From Dastarcus helophoroides (Eukaryota > Arthropoda > Insecta > Coleoptera > Bothrideridae), in NCBI GenBank assembly GCA_028583605.1, contig CM053326.1, positions 7,448,587 through 7,512,586 of the forward strand: DNA of 64,000 bases, in the 5' to 3' direction. The notes beneath the pieces were generated by a model. The model had not been told where the DNA came from and did no database searches. It saw nothing but the letters and a program-made list of their open reading frames with translations. Position numbers and translations under genes: made by a program. Below are positions 45,601-56,711 of the stretch, piece after piece (position 1 is the first letter of the stretch; each line of letters begins with the position of its first letter).

Positions 45601-48480
45601 ATTTTTTTAGAGGGTCGAAATTTTGAGAAAAGGTGAAAATTTTTTGTCAGGACTTGCAAAAAAAGCAGAAATTTTCAAAAACAATCGATAAGTTAATTTT
45701 TTTTTTAATGTAATTTTCAAAAAGTCAAAATCTTGAGATAAACTGAAAATCTTGAGATAAAGTCAAAATCGTGAAAAAAGTTGAGATTTTCAAAAAATTC
45801 AAATTGTTAAAAATAACTGAAATTTTTAAAGTCAAATTTAGAAAAAGTCAACATTTTTGAAAAGAACGTAAATTAAAAAAAGTCAAATTTACATAAAAGT
45901 TGAGACTCGAAATTTTTGAAAAACTCGAATTTATATTTTTTACAGAATTTAGAGAAAATGGTCAAAGTTTTGAACAAAAATCGAAAGAAGTGTAAATTTC
46001 AGAAAAATATTGAAAAAAAAAATTTCAAAATAATTGAATTTACAAATTTTTTTAGAGGGTCGAAATTTTAAGAAAAAGTCAAAATTTTTTGCCAGGATTT
46101 GCAAAAAAGTCGAAATTTTCAAAAACAATCAAAAAGTTATGTTTTTTAAAAATGTCATTTTCATAAAATCAAAATCTTGAGATAAAGTCAAAATCTCGAG
46201 AAAGTTAAGTTTTTCAAAAAATTCAAATTGTTAAAAATAACTGAAATTTTTTAAGTCAAATTTATAAAAAGTCAAAATTTTTAAAAAGAACGTGATTTAA
46301 AAAAGTCAAATTTACATAAAAGTCGAGACTCCGATCGAAAAAAATCGAAATTTTTGAAAAACTCGAATCTGTATTTTTTTAGAACTTTGAGAAAATGGTC
46401 AAAATGTTGAACAAAGGTGGAAATTTTCAAAGAAGTGTAAATTTTGGAAAAATGTTAAAGTTTAAAAAAAAATATTTCAAAATAATCGAATTTACAAAAA
46501 AACATTTATTTAGAGGGACCAAATTTTGAGAACAGGTGAACATTTTTTGATAGGATTTGCAAAAAAGCAGAAATTTTCAAAAACAATCGAAAAGTCAATT
46601 TTTTAAAAAATGTAATTTTCAAAAAGTCACAATTTTGTGATGAAGTCAAAATCTTGTTAAAAATATGACATGAAATTTACAAAAAAGTCAAACATCAGGA
46701 TTTGCAAAAAAAGTTGAAATTTTTAAAAACAATCAAAAAGTCAAATTTTTTAAAAATGTCATTTTCAAAAAGTTAAACTCTTGAGATAAAGTCAAAATCT
46801 TGAAAAAAGTGGCAATTTTCAAAAAATTCAAACTGTTAATAATAACTGAAATTTTCGAAGTCAAATTTACAAAAAAAGTCAAAATTTTTAAAAAGAACAA
46901 AAAGTCAAATTTACATAAAAGTTGAGAGTTCGATCGAAAAAAGAGTGGAAATTTTTGAAAAACTTGAATCTATATTTTTTTAGAATTTAAAGAAAATGGT
47001 CAACATTTTGAACAAAGGTCGAAATTTTCAAAAAGTTAAAAAAAATATTTCAAAACAATCGAATTGACAAAAAAAATTTTTTAGAGGGTTGAAATTTGAG
47101 AAGAGGTCCAAATTTTTTGTCAGGATTTGTCGAAATTTTCAAAAACAATCGAAAAGTCAATTTTTTATAAAGTGTCATTTGCAAAAAGTCAAAATCTTGT
47201 GATAGTCAAGATCTTGAAAAAAGCGGAGATTTTCAAAAAATTCAGATTGTTGGAAATAACTGAAATTTTTAATCAAATTTGCAAAAAAAGTCAACATTTT
47301 TAAAAAGTATAAAAAGTCAAATTTACATAAAAGTCGATCGGAAAAAATCGAAATTTTTGAAAAACTTGAATCTATATTTTTTCAGAACTTAGAGGAAATG
47401 GTCAAAATTTTGAACAAAGGTCGAAATTTCCAAAAAAGTTAAAAGAAAAATATTTCAAAATAATCGAATTGACAAAATAATTTTTTTAGAGGGTTGAAAT
47501 TTTGAGAAGAGGTGAACATTTTTTGTCAGGATTTGCGACAAAAGTCAAAATTTTCAAAAACAATCGAAAAGTCAATTTTTTATAAAATAACTGAAATTTT
47601 TAATCAAATTTGCCAAAAAAAAAGTCAAAATTTTTAAAAAGAACGAAAAGTTAAATTTACATAGAAGTCGAGACTTCGGTTGAAAAAAATTGAAAATTTT
47701 GAAAAACTTGAATCTATATTTTTTCACAACTTAGAGAAAATGGTCAAAATTTTGAACAAAAGTCGAAATTTTTAAAGAGGTGTAAATTTTGGAAAAATGT
47801 TGAAGTTTCCAAAATAATTTTTTCAAAATAATCGAATTTACAAAAAAAAAATTTAAACGGTGGAAATTTTAAGAAAAGGGGAACAGGATTTGCAACAAGA
47901 GTCGAAATTGTCAAAAACAATCAACAAGTCACGTTTTTAAAAAATGTCATTTTCATAAATTCAAAATCTTGAGATAAAATCAAAATCTTGAAAAAAGTGG
48001 AGATTTTCATGAAATTCAAAAGGTTAAAAAAACTGAAATTTTTTTAATCAAATTTACAAAAAAAGAAGTCAAAATTTTTAACCAAAATGCAGGTATACAT
48101 TTTCAATAAGGGGAGGATTTTAAAGATGGTCAAAATTTTCAAAAGTAAGTAAAAAGAATTTGAAAAAAATATTGGAAGTTTAAAAAAAAACTCCAAACTT
48201 TGAGAAGAAGTCAAAGTATTCAAAACATACCCTCCGTTTCTAAAAAAAGTCTGCAGTTTTGAAGTTGAAATTTTGAAAAAAAAAATCGATATAAAGTTCA
48301 AATTTGTAAAGTTAAGTTAACATTTCGAGAAAAAGTCGAAATTTTGTCAGGCCAAATTTTCAAACACAAGAGAAAATTTCAAAATATTTGAAAATGTCTA
48401 AATTGTTAAAACAAATTCAAAAAACCAGATTTTTCCAAAAAGTCGATATTTTCAAAAAAATTTGCAATAAAGGAGAAAAA
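42640..48480 (+). repeat. ~5.8-kb A-rich tandem array, ~390-490-bp units
   Basis: The landmark AAGTCGAGACTTCGATCG (with variants) recurs near 43130, 43618, 44041, 44482, 44871, 45511, 45898, 46321, 46920, 47332 and 47667. Each is followed by GAAAAACTCGAATCTATATT and AATGGTCAAA. Spacings are mostly 335-490 bp. Two of 600-640 bp include an extra block starting near CATCAGGATTTGCAAAAA. There are about eleven units. ORFs inside are compositional. Confidence 0.85.
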
Positions 48481-48742
48481 TTTTCTATAGGGGGAAGTCC
48501 CCTAGTGACGGACACTTAAGGTATTTAAACAATAAAAAAAAAACTGTTTCAACAAATTAAGCTTTAATAATGAAATTATTTTAATAACAAAATATAAAAT
48601 CAAATTAAATTAACAAAACTTATAACTCTGCTTAAACATAAGAACAATCTTAAATCAAACTTTGACAGTAAAAAAATGAATCTTAGCAAATGGCACCTAG
48701 TACCGGACGGACTTTACTTCAAACCCTTAGTACCGGACATCT

Positions 48743-49009
48743 TCAACCCATCGTACATCGATTGCATGTGTAGCATTCTGAACATTCAGGGATATCTGCA
48801 CATGCTTCATGTGCCCATCCACGGCAGCTGGAGCATTGTATCCAGTCTTCATTGTGATCCTCTAAGCAAACTACGCAAATAGTTCTCGTGTCAGATGTTT
48901 CAGCCAACGATGTCTTTTTCTTTGCTTTATTTCCGCTATTCCCTTTGGCTTTTACTCCTTTGGTCTGTTTCCCTTTCTCTTTCATTGCTGTCCTAAATTT
49001 ATTTCCCAC
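48743..49009 (-). CDS. PHD-finger C-terminal part of the pogo transposase (frameshifted)
   Basis: From its first Met it has 88 residues. The open frame reaches back to about 49090, where it meets the end of the transposase ORF. After a lysine-rich segment (KEKGKQTKGVKAKGN) comes a Cys/His cluster: CVVC, then DWIQCSSC, GWAHEAC, CSEC and CNRC. This is a PHD-type zinc finger; the W-I-Q-C and W-x-H motifs are characteristic. I infer that it is the last domain of the transposase, separated by a one-base slip, rather than an independent gene. Confidence 0.75.
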   Translation of the reverse strand: MGNKFRTAMKEKGKQTKGVKAKGNSGNKAKKKTSLAETSDTRTICVVCLEDHNEDWIQCSSCRGWAHEACADIPECSECYTCNRCTMG

Positions 49010-49085
49010 TGCTTTATTTTTCTCGTTAACGTTTTTTTCATTTTCTTTCTCTACAAGAATTTTGTACGGTGATGAAGTTAAAATT

Positions 49086-50591
49086 TCACTTTTTTCGCAT
49101 TTTCTCTTTCGAGCAAGCGATCGGCAATGATGACAAATTATGGATAACCTGGACTACATCTGGATCAAGGTTAGTCAATGGCTTGAGACTGTTGATATTT
49201 TTTTCGAATGTAGATTGTTTAGAAGCCCCTGAGGGTCCTTGTGTGTCCATATTAATGGACTGCTCTAAATCGCAGTTCGTCGACGAGCTGTCAGCTTCAG
49301 TTAAGTCACTGGAGGAAACAGGAACTTCTTTGCTAGTACGTGGTGCGTTTGATGATGTTTGTGGGTCTTCTAACGGAATGTTGGTCATATCGGCAGGTAA
49401 ATAATCCAGATCAGAAAATATATCTCTATTGAGTGGCTGAATTCCTGTGTATTTGAAGCCGGACACTGCAATTTCTAGACGAGCTACTTTTGTAAATGCT
49501 TCACTGACGAGACCGGCAATATCGTAGTCAGTTATTCGAGATTCAGCATTTGCTCTTATCCACGCATCGCAACGTTGGTTGTAGGCATCTCTAAATGGTT
49601 TCATAAACGTTCTGTCTAGCGGCTGTAGTTTGTGGGTAGTGTGTGGTGGCGAGCTTATCAAATGAATATCGTTTTCTCGGCAAAAATTGATGACTGCTAA
49701 TGTCTTGTGACTACAATGTCCATCCAGAAGTATCAGCGCAGGGCTCTCTTTTGTCGGACAAGAGTGTTTCTTGAATAATTGTAGCCATTGAAGAAAAATA
49801 TCACTATTCATCCAGCCTTTTGGCTGGGCCACGCCTACGCTTTCGGCTGAAGCATTTATCATGAGCCGATCATTCATTCTTTGTCTAGGAAAGATAAAGA
49901 AAGGCGGAATGAAATGGCCGTTGGCACTCATGCAAAATAAGACTGTAATATTTTTGCCCCTCTCAGCAGAAGTGAGCTTTCCTACTTGTCGAACAGCTTT
50001 TGGAGCAAGTACTTTTTGGTGTTTTTGTACGCAGCTGACTCCAGTTTCGTCACAGCTATAAATTTTCGAAGGTGGAAATTTGAATTGTGTCATCATTCTG
50101 TCAAGATTATTAAAAAAGAGATCAACTTGGGGTTTGTTAAACCCCACAGCCCTCATTATGCTTGTTGACTCTGGTGATCTCAGCGATACGTCCTGATGTC
50201 TCTGCATGAAATCGTAGTAAAAGTGTTTACCAGCAGCTCCTTTCTCTTTATTAAAGCGATGAGGGATCTTCAAAGCCTCAGCCAAATCGTAAGCCAACTT
50301 CAAAAATTCCTGTTTTGTTAACGGCAGACACCTATTAGATAAATCTTTTACATGCTGCACTAAGAGTTCTTCGTATTTTGGTGTGAAGGTATTAGTGAAT
50401 CTACCTAACTTTGGTTGCAACGACACTTCTTGTCCACGGTTTAATGACAATATTTTATCATGTAAGGTGCTTTTTGGAATATTATAACGCAATGAAGCTT
50501 CTCTCAAACTCATTTTTTTTGTCAAAACATTGTTTATCGCAGTTTGTAAATTACTTTGGTCCCATTTTCCTTTCTTTTTCGTCTTCTCCAT
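49086..50591 (-). CDS. pogo-family transposase (psq-type HTH + DDE_1)
   Basis: The protein has 501 residues. The first ~50 form a psq-type helix-turn-helix (NLQTAINNVLTKKMSLREAS, then IPKSTLHDKI). A CENP-B-like second DNA-binding region follows (about 65-135). The catalytic domain has D181 (SCDETG), D290 (LLDGHCSHKT) and D326 (QPLDRTF), a DD35D spacing expected for pogo/Tigger. A serine/threonine- and acid-rich linker fills 390-480. The frame ends at TGA just after a six-A run (about 49088). The next frame stays open and leads straight into a PHD finger, so a one-base slip has probably separated the C-terminal finger. The gene is otherwise intact. Confidence 0.88.
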   Translation of the reverse strand: MEKTKKKGKWDQSNLQTAINNVLTKKMSLREASLRYNIPKSTLHDKILSLNRGQEVSLQPKLGRFTNTFTPKYEELLVQHVKDLSNRCLPLTKQEFLKLAYDLAEALKIPHRFNKEKGAAGKHFYYDFMQRHQDVSLRSPESTSIMRAVGFNKPQVDLFFNNLDRMMTQFKFPPSKIYSCDETGVSCVQKHQKVLAPKAVRQVGKLTSAERGKNITVLFCMSANGHFIPPFFIFPRQRMNDRLMINASAESVGVAQPKGWMNSDIFLQWLQLFKKHSCPTKESPALILLDGHCSHKTLAVINFCRENDIHLISSPPHTTHKLQPLDRTFMKPFRDAYNQRCDAWIRANAESRITDYDIAGLVSEAFTKVARLEIAVSGFKYTGIQPLNRDIFSDLDYLPADMTNIPLEDPQTSSNAPRTSKEVPVSSSDLTEADSSSTNCDLEQSINMDTQGPSGASKQSTFEKNINSLKPLTNLDPDVVQVIHNLSSLPIACSKEKMRKK

Positions 50592-50715
50592 TTCGATATC
50601 TCTTTGTTCTCCTAAAACAATCGATAATAATGATCAAAAAGTATAATATTTCATGAAAAAATTGTTTTTTTATTGTCCGATATTAGGGGAAGCTTTTGTG
50701 TCCGGTACTAGGGGA

Positions 50716-51263
50716 CAGAGAATCCTTAAATTAATTGTCATATACAAAAACTGCTATGGAATTCGACAAAAAATATTACAAATTTTAGATATGTATTAAC
50801 TATGACATAAAATAACAATTATCAAAACCACATAAACTAAAAACCATTGTAGTTATACTTACTTTGATCTTACGTGACGCAATGTATTTCCACCAGAAAC
50901 AGCAATCAACTGTTCCCACCTAGGCGTTGCGCGACATTGGCGAACCGGGACCCGCGATCGTGTATTGTTACGTTCCCGTAAAATTGTAGGCAAAAGATTA
51001 ATTTTTTCCAAATTTCTATTTTTCTCAGAATTGAGAAATTTCAGTTTTTGCGATTATTCAAACATTTAAAATTTTCCACTTTGTTTTTAATTTTGAGCTT
51101 GAAACTTTCTTTTTTCATAAAATATTGATTTCTACTACAAATTTGACTTTTTTTACGACCCTAATTCCAAAGTTGTGACTTTAATTTTGTTTGATTTTTT
51201 AAAGTTTCTGATTAAAATCGATATGATAATTTTTTACTTCAAATTTCGAAAATTGAAAATCAA
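50716..51263. other. AT-rich intergenic sequence, no gene seen
   Basis: A short GC-richer stretch at 50920-50985 has no recognisable function. Confidence 0.4.
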
Positions 51264-51434
51264 ATCTTGTCCCATGAAACCAAGAAAGATTAAAAAACCA
51301 CAACAAAAGATAGCTTGGCCATGGAAACGCGTTAGCGCAACCTTCGTTGTGTTTTATAATCCTTCTTGGTTTCAAGGGGACAAGACTTGTTTTTCATTTT
51401 TTGAAGATAACCAAGGACCAGTTCCACCAAAATT
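51264..51434 (+). mobile_element. Penelope-like element family B, copy B5 (foldback)
   Basis: Inverted arms (AAATCTTGTCCCATGAAACC and its complement near 51370-51390) surround a partial core (GATAGCTTGGCCATGGAAAC) that has lost CTGAAGA. The tail CCAAGGACCAGTTCCACC is on the right only. Flanks AAATTGAAAAT and AAATTAAAATT may be a decayed target duplication. Confidence 0.55.
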
Positions 51435-54059
51435 AAAATTTCGAGTAAAAATTTTTAAAGTTCCATACTTATCAATATTATTATTCAAAATCACCAAAAT
51501 TTTGAAAAAGTTATAATTTTGAAGAAATATTACTTTTCTGGAAATTTCCAAAAAAAAAATTTCGAAACCAATGTTGCTTTTATCAAAATTTTAGGTTCAG
51601 TTTTAAAAAAAAAGCGACTTTTTAGGAAAATGAAACCAACTGACATCAATTTTCACTTTTTTAGATTAGCGCAGTTAGGCGTATGGGGTGGGGGTTGCCA
51701 GTGTCTACCCCAGAAAACTCATTGCGTAGCCTAAAAAAATCGTCATATACACTATTTTTATTGTTGTAATTATTAGATGCCCATAAAGTTCATTTGTCCA
51801 CCTTGGATAGATTTTGTTGGAACTTTATATACATTCTATTTGCTGTCTACTGGGATTTAAGGACCTTTTGAACTAAGGACCTCGTTCGTCAATAATATTT
51901 GCGAAGTCGAAGGAGAATATATTCAACTGAGGACATTATTTTTGCTCCTTAATAATATTTACAATAATAATTCCGGTTATGTATAATTTTAAGGCTGTAA
52001 AAAAATTTCGAAAAAAAATTTAGAAACAAAATAAAATGTTTAGGCGAAATTTCAGGAAACCAATGTGAAAATTAAAAGTGCAATTTGAAACTTAAGAAAA
52101 GCTTAATATTTTGAGAAAAAACTCGAAGTTTGTTTTGAAAAATGTGCCTGATTTTCGGTTCAATTTTGGATTTCTGAAACATCTGAAATGTGTGAAAATT
52201 CCCGAATATTCGAGTTTAGACTAATCATTGAGGACAAAGTTAAAAAGTTGGTTTTAAAGCCTAAATTTCAGAACAAGGTTAAAATATCCCAAAAGCTTCA
52301 AAGGTGAATAACAAATTTTAAATTTTAGGATAAAAATAAAGAAAAGAAACATATGTAATTTTTTCTCGTCTCAAATGTATTATGTTTCTTCAAAATCTTC
52401 GGTTTCCTATTTCTAAGTAAGTATATTTGATTGCACCACTTCTGTTGATCATCCCAATCACGTTTTTTCGTTGCACCAAAACGTAAAGAAAATAAAAACG
52501 TTTTTTTTTTGTGTATCGACTAGAATAATTTTTTATTTTTGTCTTCCCTATATGGAGTCCTTCATCTTTAAGCATATTCATTATATTGATTTGTACTATA
52601 TTTTTTACTTTCAGTGTTTATCTTACAAGATATTTAAGACTCCCCCAGACCAATAACTCGTAGTACTTGCGAAATTTCGCTCCGCTTACGATTCGCATCA
52701 TATTGTCTCCACTGCGGTAGACAACTTCTATTTGGCACGATTATTTTTCGTTTAAGCTACGAATTGTCCGCGAATTTATTCCTACCGAATCTAATTCGCA
52801 GATGACTGCGGTTTTTGTCTGATTCGCAGTAGTTTCGCAGTGTCTATAAATAAGAAAATATTTAAAATAGAAAAGTCATTGAATAATAGGTTCCAAAGTA
52901 TCATCCTATGCACTATAGAGGAGCGACTCCTAAACTTTTTTTTTGTCATGTCCAGTTATTTTGACGCTTCCCCTTCGCTACCCATTAAAAGCTTTTTTAA
53001 CTATCTTAAAGTTTCGTTTTTCTGCTCAAAATTTCGACCACATTTTGAAGTTAGAAGTCAAAATTTCGTCTTTTCCTTCTACAATTTTTAATTTTCTTTT
53101 CACAAAATTTCTATTTTGGTACCAAAATTTTGTCTCGAAATCCCGAGTTAAAATTTTAAATTTGGACCCATTTCTCCTTAATCTTAAAACTGAATTTTTT
53201 CACCATGCTGTTTTTTTTAAATTTCGGTAGATTTAATTCCTTATATTTGTTTAAAAATTCGATGTTAAATGGAGATTTTATTTTATCAAAACTTTGCTTA
53301 AAAGCTTGTTATTTTGAATTTCGGAGTCAAAATTAAAAAAAAAAATGTGGAGAATTTTGAAATTAGGTCAAATTTTTGAGAGGAAACATGAAATGATAAA
53401 ACTTTTTTAAAAAATTTGAATTTAAATTTCTAATCTTTGATGTTTAACTTCTTCTCTTCTTTTTTATTTCGACTTTTTTCTAAAGATGTTCACTTTAGAA
53501 ATCTTTTCCCAGATTTTTTATTAGAGTTAAAATATCATTTTCTTTTTATTTTTACCAACACAAAAGTTTAATTGTTTTCGAAATTTCTGGTCCAAACTTA
53601 AACTCTTTTTCCTAAAGCCAATTTTAGGTAGAATTTTTCTCAACCTTGAAACTGACATTGATTTTTTACTAACTTTTAGTGAAACTTGAAAATTGTTTAA
53701 ATCTACGATATCGACTTTAAATAGAAATTTGGCCTGTTTTTTTGAAATTTAGAAAAAAGTTATAATTGTTTTTTTTTATAGATTTTTTTTACCATTTCTC
53801 TGAAAATTTCCATTTTAATTAAAATATTCGATCTCTGGTTAAAAATGGAAACTTCAAAATATGAGCTTAAACGTGGACTTTTAATTTTTTTATTGTGAAT
53901 CTGTAATCCAATATTTCAATTCTTCTCAGAACTACAAGGTTATATCATCAGTTTTCAATTTCTATGAGTTTAAGCCAGCAAGTTTGAGAAAAATATCAAC
54001 ATCTGAAATTTACAGAAAAAAAATCATTTACTTTTTAAAGGAAATCAAAATGTTGAAAA
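51435..54059. other. AT-rich intergenic sequence, no gene seen
   Basis: Contains T-rich satellite-like stretches (53000-53950) and a less AT-rich stretch at 52640-52840. Small ORFs show no domain. Confidence 0.45.
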
Positions 54060-54067
54060 GTGTACAT

Positions 54068-54578
54068 TAGGGTGGGCCGAAAATCCGCTTTTTTAGAATT
54101 TTGTTTAGTAATAGCAAAAATATTGTTTATTATGTTGTAAAACAATTTTATGTGAAGGGAAAAAATTTTTGGTCAACATCTCAGGCTCGCCCATTGCAGT
54201 CAAAGATAAAAATGCTGAAAAATTTTTTTCATCAGCTTATTTTAATCGAAAATTTAATGCTCTACAAAAAAGTTCCTTACACAAAATTACGTAGGACTCA
54301 TAGATTCAGAGGTAATCCCGATTTTGGTATCAAAATAGTAGATTTTTGCCATTAAAATAATTTTGTTAGTTTGAAATCTAATTAAAAGTTCTCCATTCGA
54401 CGGAAAATGGAATTTTCTATCAAAAAGTTTCTTTGTACAATTTTTTACGAGTGATAATTATTGAAATAATTCCGATTTTCGTTCAAAAAGTGGCATTTTC
54501 GACAGTAAATGAATTATATCTTGGTATAAAATGATCAATAAATTAATTATTTGGTACAAAATTTAATTTTCTACAAAA
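54068..54578 (+). repeat. left ~511-bp terminal inverted repeat
   Basis: Complementary to 56193..56703 with few mismatches. It ends just before the first ATG of the ORF (54580), so the promoter must lie within the arm. Confidence 0.85.
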
Positions 54579-54579
54579 C

Positions 54580-55677
54580 ATGAGAGAAAAATCCAAAATT
54601 CAAAAAGCTTTAAAACTTGCAGAAAATAATACTGGATTTGAAAGTGTTTATTTCGATGGTAGGAAAGATGTCACTGCTGTTCTAGTGAAAAAAGGTTCCA
54701 AATATTTTCGTCAATTAATAGAAGAGCATATTTCTCTTATCAGCGAACCAAACTCGAATTATATCGGACACGTTACTCCCACTTCTGGACAATCCGATGA
54801 TATTGCTAAGTGTATTTTTGACTTTCTGTTAAAAAACTATCCGCAGTCTGAGGAAAATATTAATGTAATCGGTTGCGTTGGATGTCTTGTGAACACTGGG
54901 TGGAACGGTAGAATAATTCGACGTCTTGAGGAAAAATTTGATCGGCCTCTCCAGTGGGTAGTTTGTTTATTACACTTGAATGAGTTGCCGTTGAAACATT
55001 TTTTTCAATTTCTCGATGGCACAACATCTGGGCCTAAATGTTATAAAGGATCTATTGGAAAGAATCTTTTAGCGTGTGAAAAACGTCCCATTGTTAAATA
55101 TAACATCGTGGATTGTGATTTGCCGTCTGTTTCAATTTCTGATTTGAGTAACGATCAAAAATATTTATTAGCAATTACTACAGCCATTAAAACAGTTAAA
55201 TGTTCAGATGACTTACAAAATAAAAACCCTGGTCTTCTATGTCACGCCAGGTGGTTAACAACTGCAAATAGAATTTTGAGATTGTATATTTCTACTGAAA
55301 AACCTGACCCAAAATTGAAAAAATTAGTTGTCTATATTCTTAAAGTTTATGTATCTGTTTGGTTTTTGATCAAATTAAATAGTACAATCGATCAAGGTCC
55401 AAAACATTTTTTTGAATTGCTCAAGAGATCTCGTAATATGCCTAAAGCTGAAAAAAAAATTATCACTGATTGTCTCTCACGAAATGCTTTTTTTGCATTT
55501 CCGGAAAATTTACTTCTTGCGATGTTAGTTGATGATAACTCAAATGTTCGTGAATTTGCTTTAAAAACTATTATTAAGGCAAGAGGAAATTCAGAATCTG
55601 CAAAAAAAACATTTTATTTGTTATTTCAAGTTACCAGCTCTTTAGATCAATGCCAAAGATTATACCAAAATGATTAA
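54580..55677 (+). CDS. transposase-like protein of the long-TIR element, N-terminal part
   Basis: The ORF has 365 residues and begins two bases after the inverted repeat. Visible blocks are FDGRKDVT (25-32), EEHISLISEPNSNYIGHVTP (48-67), GCVGCLVNTGWNGRIIRRLEE, PLQWVVCLLHLNELPLKHFF, LDGTTSGP and HARWLTTANRILRLYI. I recognise the style from unnamed multi-copy insect and cnidarian proteins that look like cryptic RNase H-fold transposases. I cannot name the family firmly. Candidate acidic catalytic residues are not certain; the GCVGC position may be where an Asp would be expected. The frame ends at TAA 55675-55677, and a second frame overlapping it by 8 bases continues as 55670..55957. Confidence 0.7.
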   Translation: MREKSKIQKALKLAENNTGFESVYFDGRKDVTAVLVKKGSKYFRQLIEEHISLISEPNSNYIGHVTPTSGQSDDIAKCIFDFLLKNYPQSEENINVIGCVGCLVNTGWNGRIIRRLEEKFDRPLQWVVCLLHLNELPLKHFFQFLDGTTSGPKCYKGSIGKNLLACEKRPIVKYNIVDCDLPSVSISDLSNDQKYLLAITTAIKTVKCSDDLQNKNPGLLCHARWLTTANRILRLYISTEKPDPKLKKLVVYILKVYVSVWFLIKLNSTIDQGPKHFFELLKRSRNMPKAEKKIITDCLSRNAFFAFPENLLLAMLVDDNSNVREFALKTIIKARGNSESAKKTFYLLFQVTSSLDQCQRLYQND

Positions 55678-55957
55678 TTGGAATCACTGTACCGTAACAT
55701 CTCCTCCTGTTCTAATTAATGTATCTACCGAAGAATTGCGAGAAATTTTAGCAAATAATAATGTTAGTCCGAGAAGTATATGGGAATTTCAAAAATTTCT
55801 TTGTCATACACAAGCCGTAGAACGTACGGTTAAGCTTGTGACAGAAGTTTCAAATAGAGTTTGTGGTTATGAAAGCAGAGATGGAGCTATTCGTTCGACT
55901 TTAGAATCTCGTCGAAAAAATCCAACGTTCGACAGTAAAAATCAATTTAATGTTTAA
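55670..55957 (+). CDS. transposase-like protein of the long-TIR element, C-terminal part (frameshifted)
   Basis: The ORF has 95 residues, with an INWNHCTVTSPPVL start and a STEELREIL segment. The basic C-terminus contains ESRRKNPTFDSK. It overlaps the upstream ORF by 8 bases in another frame. I infer one protein split by a one-base slip near 55665, although a separate start cannot be excluded. The stop lies 236 bases before the right inverted repeat. Confidence 0.55.
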   Translation: MINWNHCTVTSPPVLINVSTEELREILANNNVSPRSIWEFQKFLCHTQAVERTVKLVTEVSNRVCGYESRDGAIRSTLESRRKNPTFDSKNQFNV

Positions 55958-56192
55958 ATTCTGTAAAAATATGAATTAAAATTAAAAATCAATGTATTAA
56001 TCATAACCTTCCACTAATTATTTCTTTTGAATTCACTTTCTTACTACTTCCTATCCTGAATTGTTGAGTTCTCTTACTAATTTCGATAGAAACATATAAT
56101 GCATTTGACTATATTGAGAAAACTGATACTTTTTCTAATAATTGTAATTTTCCGATAAAAATCAAAGGTAGCTGATTCGATATAAGAACCTT

Positions 56193-56703
56193 TTTTGTAG
56201 AAAATTAAATTTTGTACCAAATAATTGATTTATTGATCATTTTATACCAAGATATAATTCATTTACTGTCGAAAATGCCACTTTTTGAACGAAAATCGGA
56301 ATTATTTCAATAATTATCACTCGTAAAAAATTGTACAAAGAAACTTTTTGATAGAAAATTTAATTTCCTGTCGAATGGAGAACTTTTAATTAGATTTCAA
56401 ACTAACAAAATTATTTTAATGGCGAAAATCTACTATTTTGATACCAAAATCGGGATTATTTCTGAATCTATGAATCCTACGTAAGTTTGTGTAAGGAACT
56501 TTTTTGCAGAGCATAAAATTTCCGATCAAAATAAGTTAATGAAAAAATTTTTTCAGCATTTTTATCTTTGACTGCAATGGGCGAGCCTGAGATGTTGACC
56601 AAAAATTTTTTCCCTTCACATAAAATTTTTTTACAACATAATAAACAATATTTTTGCTATTACTAAACGAAATTCTAAAAAGGCGGATTTTCGGCCCACC
56701 CTA
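56193..56703 (-). repeat. right ~511-bp terminal inverted repeat
   Basis: Complement of 54068..54578. Outer end GGCCCACCCTA. Confidence 0.85.
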
Positions 56704-56711
56704 GTGTACAT

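Larger units (their letters stand above)
48495..50715 (-). mobile_element. pogo-like DNA transposon (~2.2 kb)
   Basis: The outer ends share GTCCCCTAGTGACGGACAC (left, 48497) and, inverted on the right (50698-50715), GTCCCCTAGTACCGGACAC. Sub-terminal copies of the CCTAGTACCGGAC word lie at about 48697-48708 and 48725-48738 and, inverted, at 50675-50689, arranged as transposase binding sites. Inside is a pogo-type transposase with a PHD finger. I could not confirm a TA duplication. Confidence 0.8.
54068..56703 (+). mobile_element. DNA transposon with ~511-bp terminal inverted repeats (hAT-like duplication)
   Basis: It starts TAGGGTGGGCCGAAAATCCG and ends with the complement. It is flanked by the exact 8-bp duplication GTGTACAT at 54060-54067 and 56704-56711. 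That duplication fits nTnnnnAn and the termini begin TAGGG, both hAT-like. The inverted arms, 54068-54578 and 56193-56703, are very long for a hAT element and are nearly identical. Only 1.6 kb lies between them, holding the transposase-like ORFs. The exact duplication and arm identity suggest recent activity. The superfamily assignment is inference. Confidence 0.8.

Noticed and set aside
49069..49404. Plus-strand ORFs of 111 codons and less over the pogo gene
   Set aside because: Antisense shadows of the transposase coding sequence.
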